A DNA stretch of 7,921 bases, taken from NCBI GenBank assembly GCA_003541445.1, contig DPMO01000205.1, positions 1-7,921 on the forward strand, in the 5' to 3' direction. The translations under genes were made by a program, and so were the position numbers. Each line of letters opens with the position of its first letter. The first letter of the stretch is position 1. The DNA comes from Clostridiales bacterium. Lineage in GTDB: Bacteria > Bacillota > Sulfobacillia > UBA995 > UBA9673. Shown piece by piece: positions 1-4,435 of the stretch. The notes beneath the pieces are model-generated. The model did no database searches and was not told the origin of the DNA. It saw nothing but the letters and a program-made list of their open reading frames with translations.

Positions 1-199
1 GAGCTTCGCCAACCAGGCCCTCGTCCTCGAGTGGCTGGCCAGAGACGGGGCCGGGCTCTCCCGGGGGGTGCACCCCGTGCCCGAGGCCATCGACCGGCGG
101 GTGGCCGCCCTGAAACTCGAGAGCCTGGGCATGAAGGTCCAGGAGCTCACCCCCGAGCAGAGGGCCTACCTCTCCGGCTGGAAGTCGGGCACGGAGTGA
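1..199 (+). CDS. ahcY: S-adenosylhomocysteinase (adenosylhomocysteine hydrolase), C-terminal end only
   Basis: Partial gene: 65 codons from position 2, with stop TGA at 197-199; the rest lies upstream of the window. The enzyme reversibly hydrolyses S-adenosylhomocysteine to adenosine and homocysteine with bound NAD, clearing the product of SAM-dependent methylation in the cytoplasm. The visible tail begins SFANQALVLEWLA and includes HPVPEAIDRRVAALKLESLG and LTPEQRAYLSGW. This matches the family's C-terminal pattern (SFANQ, VPEEID..VA.LKL...G, LT.EQ..YL..W). The protein ends at KSGTE and lacks the KPDHYRY-type tail of the eukaryotic/proteobacterial form, so it resembles the shorter archaeal and Thermotoga-type enzyme. 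No terminator with a T-run follows. Identity is confident from motif recall; the catalytic and NAD-binding domains cannot be seen. Confidence 0.9.
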   Translation, partial: SFANQALVLEWLARDGAGLSRGVHPVPEAIDRRVAALKLESLGMKVQELTPEQRAYLSGWKSGTE

Positions 200-211
200 G
201 ACCGTACGGTC
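200..211. promoter_or_regulatory. Perfect 12-bp palindrome, possible operator
   Basis: GACCGTACGGTC is its own reverse complement and sits immediately after the ahcY stop, 137 nt before the exporter start. Gap-free palindromes of this kind are typical of dimeric repressor operators such as TetR-family sites, and efflux genes are common targets. No regulator gene is in the window, and short palindromes arise easily in GC-rich DNA, so the role is an inference. Confidence 0.25.
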
Positions 212-238
212 GGCATTGCGTTGGTTGCTTCGGGATAC

Positions 239-336
239 CACGGGCGGGGCCGGAGGCCCTGAGCAGGAAGGTCGCAGGGTTCCCGTGTGGAAAGAGACGC
301 ACTGCCGTCAAGCGACGGCCTGGTCAGGAAGGGAAC
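239..336 (+). ncRNA. Possible structured 5' leader (cis-regulatory RNA) of the exporter gene
   Basis: Non-coding stretch between ahcY and the exporter. Complementary segments visible by eye: hairpin 245-251/255-261 with loop GGA and one G-U pair; outer stem GTTCCC 279-284 with GGGAAC 331-336; inside it hairpin 285-289/298-302 (one G-U pair, 8-nt loop) and hairpin GCCGTC 304-309 with GACGGC 314-319 (loop AAGC). This makes a compact multibranch junction whose 3' strand overlaps the purine-rich ribosome binding region 326-333. A competing pairing, CACGGG 239-244 with CCCGTG 282-287, would exclude the outer stem. I could not match it to a known riboswitch family. High GC makes chance pairing likely, so confidence is low. 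Confidence 0.25.
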
Positions 337-348
337 GGGGTCGACCGC

Positions 349-816
349 GTGTTCCAGGAGCTCCTCGCTTCACTGCCGCCGGAGATACACGTCCTCGTGG
401 TGGCCGCGCTCCCGGTGGTGGAGCTGCGCGGGGCCATCCCGCTCGGCATCCACCTCGGCCTGCCGCCGGCCAAGGCCGCGCTGCTGGCCCTGGCCGGGAA
501 CCTGGCGCCCATTCCCCTGGCCTACTTCGTCTTCCTGCCCGCCGTCAGCTTCCTCAAGCGGACCCGTCTCTTCCGCGCCCTCGTGACGCTCTACGTGGCC
601 GGGACCGAGCGGCGTATCGAGAGGATCAAACGCTACGGCTTCGCCGGCCTGGTCCTGTTCGTCGCCGTCCCCCTCCCGGTGACCGGCGCCTGGAGCGGGT
701 GCCTGGGGGCCCTCCTCCTCGGCTACTCCCTCGGCCAGACGATGGCCGCTATGGGTCTCGGCACCCTCATCGCCGGGCTCATCGTCACCATGCTCTCTGT
801 GCTCGCCCTCGGGTAG
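349..816 (+). CDS. Small multidrug export family membrane protein (COG2426 / Sm_multidrug_ex type)
   Basis: A 155-residue, very hydrophobic inner-membrane protein; the family is annotated as small multidrug exporters but is poorly characterised, and the substrate is unknown. Family hallmarks are visible: LPVVELRGAIPLGI at residues 21-34 and PLPVTGAWSG at 108-117, both rich in conserved Pro/Gly with the E-x-RGAIP motif. Hydrophobic segments run roughly over residues 13-36, 43-66, 98-123 and 131-154. A basic, probably cytosolic stretch lies at 86-96 (TERRIERIKRY). I chose GTG 349 because it gives the usual family length of about 150-160 aa and begins just before the first helix. The frame is open much further upstream, into ahcY, but that part is charged and not family-like. 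Ribosome binding is weak: AGGAAGGG ends 15 nt upstream and GGGG 8 nt upstream. It stands alone after ahcY, with a possible structured leader before it. Confidence 0.85.
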   Translation: MFQELLASLPPEIHVLVVAALPVVELRGAIPLGIHLGLPPAKAALLALAGNLAPIPLAYFVFLPAVSFLKRTRLFRALVTLYVAGTERRIERIKRYGFAGLVLFVAVPLPVTGAWSGCLGALLLGYSLGQTMAAMGLGTLIAGLIVTMLSVLALG

Positions 817-828
817 CCCGGCGGCCCG

Positions 829-856
829 CCGCGGCGCGGAGGACTTGCCGCCGCGG
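829..856 (+). terminator. GC hairpin after the exporter, possible terminator without a T-run
   Basis: CCGCGGCG at 829-836 pairs perfectly with CGCCGCGG at 849-856 across a 12-nt loop, 12 nt after the exporter stop codon. No T-run follows directly; the nearest is TTTTCCTT at 881-888. It may be an imperfect intrinsic terminator, an RNA-stabilising hairpin, or chance pairing in GC-rich sequence. Confidence 0.25.
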
Positions 857-875
857 GGAGAGAAATCATCCTGCC

Positions 876-880
876 GGAGG
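876..880 (+). promoter_or_regulatory. Strong Shine-Dalgarno site with no ATG/GTG/TTG at the right distance
   Basis: GGAGG at 876-880 is the best ribosome binding match before the propeller gene. In the propeller frame the codons that follow are GTT, TTC, CTT, ACG, TCC, so only ACG at 889 lies at a normal spacing (8 nt). The frame is open from 817 on. This site bears on where the propeller protein really begins. Confidence 0.35.
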
Positions 881-939
881 TTTTCCTTACGTCCACCTGG
901 CCTGAGTCGGTCAAGAGCATCCTGCGGAGCGCCCTGGTC

Positions 940-2295
940 GTGACCCTCCTGGCGGCCCTGCTCGGCCTGCCCCTCTTCGCCCTCAAGAGCTGCCGGGCCC
1001 TGCCGCAAGAGGGTGACGGCACGACCTACGTCCCCCCTGAGGCGTCGGTGGAGTGGACGGGCTTCGCCGGCGCCTACACGGCCGACGGCGCCTCCGGAGG
1101 TGTCGAGGAGCTGAGCTTCCTCGACATCCCCGTGGTCATGACCCGGCGGGTCCTTCATGACTCCTTCGAAGGACCCTTGCACGCGGTCCTCGCGCCCGAC
1201 GGCACCTCCTACGCGGTGACGACCCTCTCCCACCGGGGCCTGCGGCGCTACCAGCGCTTCCAGGTCTACGACCTGGAGGGGCGCCTGCTCTGGGAGCACG
1301 TCTTCTCAGACCGGTCCTACCGGACCTGCCGCACCTGGTACCTCGCCGGAGGCAGGTACATCGCGGCGGTCGCCTGCCAGTACGACGGCGACGGCGAGCT
1401 CCACCTCCTGGACGCCGGCGGGAGGTTCATCCTGGCCAGGGGTATCGACGGCTGGACGAGTCCCGTGATGTCGGCCGACGGGTCGTGGCTGGCCCTGTTC
1501 AACCAGACGCGCAACATCCTCACCGTCCTGGGCCCCCCGGACTTCGAGCCGGCCTGGAGTCTCAGGGTGGCCCCCGGCGCGACAGGGTTCTTCCTGGGGG
1601 ACGGCCCGCGGTTCCTCCTCAGGGAACCGGGGCAGGCCCGCCTCTTCGACGGCACCGGGCAGGTCGTCTGGGCCGTCGAGATAGAGGGGGGCGGCCGCTG
1701 GGCGGCGGCGCTCTCGCCCGACGGGGAGCTCCTGGCCGTGACCAGTGAGGACCCTGACAGCAGCGTCTACCTCTACTCCACGGCCGACGGGACCTGCCTG
1801 TGGAGCCATTCCCTCGTCGTCGGGGGGAACAAGGACGTGGTCTTCTCCCCCGACGGGGATTCCCTGGTGGTGTACGACGTCGGGAGCCACAGCGCCGTCT
1901 ACATGTTCGACACGGCCACCGGCGACATCGTCTGGAGGTCCTACCTCAGGGGCCGCGGGGAGCCGGGCGAGGACGGGGCCGTCGGAGGGGGGCGCGCCGG
2001 CCCGGTCCTGACCATCGAGCACCTGGAGTTCACCCCGTCGGGCGAGTATCTCGTCGCCGACGTATGCGAGACCGTCCTCCAGGACCGGGTCTACACCTTC
2101 TCCCACTACCTGCTCCTTCTGAACCGTGCGGGCAAGGCCGTCTGGGTGGCGCCACTGGGGTCCCTGGTGGACGTCGATGTCTCGGCTCGAGCGGGCCTCG
2201 TCCTCATCACGACGAACCACCCTTATGACGCCTACTCCCGGGTGACGAACCACCTCACCGTGGTGTCCTTCACCGCCGGACCCGCGGGGGGCTGA
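940..2295 (+). CDS. Membrane-anchored or secreted beta-propeller (WD40/PQQ-like) repeat protein
   Basis: A protein of 451 aa from GTG 940 (GGAG at 926-929, 10-nt spacer). It opens with a hydrophobic stretch, LLAALLGLPLFAL (residues 3-15), that should act as a signal or anchor. The rest shows propeller blades: turns APDG, SADG, SPDG, SPDG, TPSG at about 85, 178, 259, 303 and 365, and recurring strand-turn-strand units such as VYDLEGRLLWEHVF (109), YSTADGTCLWSHSL (279), FDTATGDIVWRSYL (323) and LLNRAGKAVWVAPL (393). The pattern 'D..G...W' is typical of quinoprotein-like and WD40-like propellers. I see no catalytic residues; binding or scaffolding is the likely role. The start is uncertain: the open frame continues upstream, and residues encoded at 907-939 (SVKSILRSALV) would supply the basic n-region that the GTG start lacks. 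C18 in ALKSC is a poor lipobox. The gene lies directly upstream of the kinase. Confidence 0.75.
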   Translation: MTLLAALLGLPLFALKSCRALPQEGDGTTYVPPEASVEWTGFAGAYTADGASGGVEELSFLDIPVVMTRRVLHDSFEGPLHAVLAPDGTSYAVTTLSHRGLRRYQRFQVYDLEGRLLWEHVFSDRSYRTCRTWYLAGGRYIAAVACQYDGDGELHLLDAGGRFILARGIDGWTSPVMSADGSWLALFNQTRNILTVLGPPDFEPAWSLRVAPGATGFFLGDGPRFLLREPGQARLFDGTGQVVWAVEIEGGGRWAAALSPDGELLAVTSEDPDSSVYLYSTADGTCLWSHSLVVGGNKDVVFSPDGDSLVVYDVGSHSAVYMFDTATGDIVWRSYLRGRGEPGEDGAVGGGRAGPVLTIEHLEFTPSGEYLVADVCETVLQDRVYTFSHYLLLLNRAGKAVWVAPLGSLVDVDVSARAGLVLITTNHPYDAYSRVTNHLTVVSFTAGPAGG

Positions 2296-2300
2296 TGTCC

Positions 2301-2319
2301 GTTCCGCGGCCGGCGGGAC
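2301..2319 (+). terminator. Hairpin just after the propeller gene, possible weak terminator
   Basis: GTTCCGC at 2301-2307 pairs with GCGGGAC at 2313-2319 (7 bp including one T-G pair, 5-nt loop), starting 5 nt after the stop. The next bases are CCTTCACAAG, not a T-run. A second weak inverted repeat, CCCTT 2319-2323 with AAGGG 2337-2341, follows. It could attenuate read-through into the kinase gene, but this is not established. Confidence 0.3.
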
Positions 2320-2334
2320 CCTTCACAAGCCTTT

Positions 2335-2377
2335 GCAAGGGTAACGTCATCCACACGTCGAATTGATACTGATTACG
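2335..2377 (+). promoter_or_regulatory. AT-richer patch before the kinase gene, candidate promoter
   Basis: Within the 104-nt gap before the kinase, bases 2361-2376 (AATTGATACTGATTAC) are much lower in GC than anything nearby, and GATACT at 2365-2370 resembles a sigma-70-type -10 box. No good -35 box lies 16-18 nt upstream; TTGCAA at 2333-2338 is too far away. The call rests mainly on the composition shift, which suggests the kinase may have its own promoter. Confidence 0.25.
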
Positions 2378-2390
2378 AAGGAGCTCCGCC

Positions 2391-2396
2391 GGAGGG
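2391..2396 (+). promoter_or_regulatory. Ribosome binding site of the kinase gene, overlapped by small inverted repeats
   Basis: GGAGGG at 2391-2396 lies only 3 nt before ATG 2400, closer than usual. A second candidate, AAGGAG at 2378-2383, is 16 nt away. CTCC at 2384-2387 is complementary to both GGAG copies (2380-2383 and 2391-2394), so a small hairpin could cover the near site. ATG 2400 remains the best start because the kinase fold begins about 20 residues later. Confidence 0.5.
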
Positions 2397-2399
2397 ACC

Positions 2400-4388
2400 A
2401 TGGTCGGTCATAGCGAACCGGGAGGCGTCCTACCCCCGTCCACCGTCCTCCAGAACCGCTACCGCATCATCCGCCTCTACGACCGGGGCGGCTCGGCGAC
2501 CGTGTACCTTGCCGAGCGCCTGGGTGTCGACGAGCGGGTCCCCTTGGCGGTGAAGGAGCTCAACCCCGACGCCTTCAGTCTGGCCGAGTTCAAGAACGAG
2601 GTGAACGTCCTCTACTCCCTCAACCACCCCAACCTCCCGAAGGTCTACGACTTCTTCGAGGAGGGCGGAAGGCACTACCTCGTCATGGACTTCGTCCAGG
2701 GCAGGACCCTCAAGGACATCGTGCTCGGGTCGGGCCCCCTGGGTGAGGACCAGGCCCTCGATTACGCCCTCCAGGTCTGCGACATCATGACCTACCTGCA
2801 CGGAGGGGCCGAGCGGAAGATCATCCACCGCGACCTCAAGCCGTCCAACCTCATGCTCACCCCTTCGGGCCAGGTCAAGCTCCTCGACTTCGGCATCGCC
2901 CGCGTCCCGGACAGCCGGCTCCCCGGCAACCTCCTCCACGCCTACACCGAGGACTACGCCTCCCCGGAGCAGAAGGCGAACCTGCCGACCGACGAGAGGA
3001 GCGACATCTACAGCTTCGGGGTGACCCTGCGGTTCCTCCTCACGGGTGAGCCCGGCCCCGGGGAGGAGGCCGAGGGAGGCCGTGCCGCCCGGGACGGGCG
3101 CGCCGCCGGGACGCGGCCGATCAGGCTCTCCCGCGAAGTCCGGCGCATCCTGAGGCGCTGTCTCAGGCCCGACCCCGAAGAGCGCTACCAGAGCTTCGAC
3201 GAGCTCGCCCGGGACATCAGGGCCTACCGTCAGGCCAAACGCACCCGGCTCACCCGCGTCCTCCGGGCCGCGGCGGCGGGGGTGGGCCTCATCGTCCTCC
3301 TGCTCGTGGGCAAGTGGGCCCTCGTCCCCTCGCTCCACCCCGTGGCCGGGCCCGACAGGGTCGAGGTCGGGACGAGCGCCCTGCTCGAGGTGGCCCTGCC
3401 CGCGGCCTGGAGCGGGAGCCTCCAGGCCATCGTCTGGGAGATGGTCGACACCCAGTCCCCCGGGACCCCCGTCGAGACGCGCCGCGGCCGCTACCTCTCC
3501 TTCGGCTCGAACTGCCTCGGCGTCTTCCAGGTCCAGGCCTATCTCGAGGAGGACGGGCGGCGCCGTCCTCTGTCCGAGGTGAAGAGGATAGAGGTCTACC
3601 CGGCTCTCGCCGCCCCCGCGGAGGCCCTTGTGGGGCTTCCCGTGACCCTCCGGTCCCCGGGCGCGGTCCCGGCCTCCGGGCGGGAGTACACCTGGATATG
3701 GGAGGTCTGGGGGCCGGTCGGCGGCGGAGGCGCCGGCGATGCCCCCCTCGTCCTCCACGAGGTGACGACAGAGCCGAGGTGTCGGCACACCTTCCTCGAG
3801 GAAGGGGAGTACATCGTCCAGGTCTCCGCCAGGGTCGAGGCGGCCGGAGGCGTGGAGGTCACGCTCGTCGGGGAGCGGAAGACGGTCAGCGTCGTGGGCG
3901 AGATAGCCGTCGACCCCGAGAGGGTCGTGAACCGCAACGGCGGGTTCGAGGAGGAGTACGACAGGGGCCCCGTCCACTGGGTCCTCGTCTACCCCGAGCG
4001 CGTCATCCACGACAAGACCCAGGCCCGCTCCGGAACGCGGTCCCTCCGCTTCGAGCCGTGGTCCGGGGCCTACGCCTCCTACGCCGTCCAGCTCGTCCCC
4101 CTCGAGGCCGGTCGCTCCTACCAGATAACCGCGTGGGTAAAGGGGGAAAATGTTGCCGTGGGGGCCAGAATCGTCCTGGAGGCCCGGTTCCGCTCCTCGG
4201 TGGACGAGACCTACGTCCTGCGGGAGGAGTCGGTCTCCCCCGATTGGGCGGGGACCTTCCCCTGGCGCCAGGTCCTCCTCTGGTTCACGATTCCCCCGGA
4301 CAAGACGCCCAACCTCGAGGTGTATCTGAAGTTCAGCGGCGAAGGCCGGGTCTGGTTCGACGACTGCTACGTGGTCGCCGTGGACTAG
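2400..4388 (+). CDS. Transmembrane Hanks-type Ser/Thr protein kinase with Ig/PKD-like and CBM4/9-like outer domains
   Basis: A protein of 662 aa with a cytoplasmic kinase, one membrane helix and a large outer region. Kinase signatures are present: glycine loop DRGGSATVY (28-36), ATP-binding Lys52 in LAVKEL, helix-C Glu67, catalytic HRDLKPSN (143-150; Asp145, Lys147, Asn150), metal-binding DFG (163-165), activation segment with Thr183, SPE (188-190) and Asp202 in DERSDIYSFG. It should therefore phosphorylate Ser/Thr, although the loop's first Gly is Asp28. The helix is about 289-308, preceded by the basic stretch KRTRLTRVLR. Outside, 316-400 and 400-500 look like Ig/PKD-type beta domains; the second has HTFLEEGEYIVQVSARV, a PKD-like ending. 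Residues 508-662 look like a CBM4/9-type jelly roll (NRNGGFEE, GTRSLRFEP, AGRSYQITAWVKG, VWFDDCYVV). I see no PASTA repeats. The ligand is unknown; carbohydrate or polymer sensing is an inference. It lies between the propeller and the SLH-subtilase genes. Confidence 0.92.
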   Translation: MVGHSEPGGVLPPSTVLQNRYRIIRLYDRGGSATVYLAERLGVDERVPLAVKELNPDAFSLAEFKNEVNVLYSLNHPNLPKVYDFFEEGGRHYLVMDFVQGRTLKDIVLGSGPLGEDQALDYALQVCDIMTYLHGGAERKIIHRDLKPSNLMLTPSGQVKLLDFGIARVPDSRLPGNLLHAYTEDYASPEQKANLPTDERSDIYSFGVTLRFLLTGEPGPGEEAEGGRAARDGRAAGTRPIRLSREVRRILRRCLRPDPEERYQSFDELARDIRAYRQAKRTRLTRVLRAAAAGVGLIVLLLVGKWALVPSLHPVAGPDRVEVGTSALLEVALPAAWSGSLQAIVWEMVDTQSPGTPVETRRGRYLSFGSNCLGVFQVQAYLEEDGRRRPLSEVKRIEVYPALAAPAEALVGLPVTLRSPGAVPASGREYTWIWEVWGPVGGGGAGDAPLVLHEVTTEPRCRHTFLEEGEYIVQVSARVEAAGGVEVTLVGERKTVSVVGEIAVDPERVVNRNGGFEEEYDRGPVHWVLVYPERVIHDKTQARSGTRSLRFEPWSGAYASYAVQLVPLEAGRSYQITAWVKGENVAVGARIVLEARFRSSVDETYVLREESVSPDWAGTFPWRQVLLWFTIPPDKTPNLEVYLKFSGEGRVWFDDCYVVAVD

Positions 4389-4420
4389 GCGGCCACCTGC
4401 GGCCTTCACCAGGACCACCA

Positions 4421-4426
4421 GGAGGG
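4421..4426 (+). promoter_or_regulatory. Shine-Dalgarno site that fixes the TTG start of the SLH-subtilase
   Basis: GGAGGG at 4421-4426 is 9 nt before TTG 4436. An in-frame stop TAG at 4427-4429 lies between them, so the protein cannot begin further upstream; only CTG 4430 or TTG 4436 fit before the signal peptide. TTG has the better spacing. Confidence 0.75.
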
Positions 4427-4435
4427 TAGCTGCCC

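Noticed and set aside
31..348. Upstream extension of the exporter frame to ATG-like starts inside ahcY
   Set aside because: The added residues are Arg/Gly/Pro-rich and unlike the family, and this part overlaps the clear ahcY frame. GTG 349 gives the usual family length.
200..348. Known riboswitch classes (cobalamin, TPP, guanidine-I, fluoride, c-di-GMP) in the exporter leader
   Set aside because: A few words such as AGGGTTCC and CACTG recall these families, but the full conserved cores in the right order are missing.
940..1000. Lipoprotein signal at Cys18 of the propeller protein
   Set aside because: The residues before the Cys are ALKS, which do not fit the L-[AS]-[GA]-C lipobox.
370..1299. 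Antisense open frame across the exporter and propeller start
   Set aside because: It spans two sense genes and a hairpin, and its product is repetitive and without motifs.
1306..2253. Antisense open frame opposite the propeller gene
   Set aside because: Low-complexity shadow; the sense frame shows regular propeller blades.
4150..4329. Internal ATG preceded by AGGGGG inside the kinase gene, another frame, 59 codons
   Set aside because: The product is Arg/Ser/Pro-rich with no motif, as expected for an out-of-frame reading of this gene.
2430..4418. Long antisense open frame (662 codons) opposite the kinase
   Set aside because: Its translation is low-complexity and rich in Gly, Asp, Glu, Val and Leu, with no recognisable motif. 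GC-rich genes with G/C third positions routinely leave the opposite strand open. The sense strand has all kinase motifs.
4407..4423. Direct repeat CACCAGGA twice with 9-nt period before the SLH-subtilase
   Set aside because: Too short to be more than chance; only the second copy contributes to the ribosome binding site.
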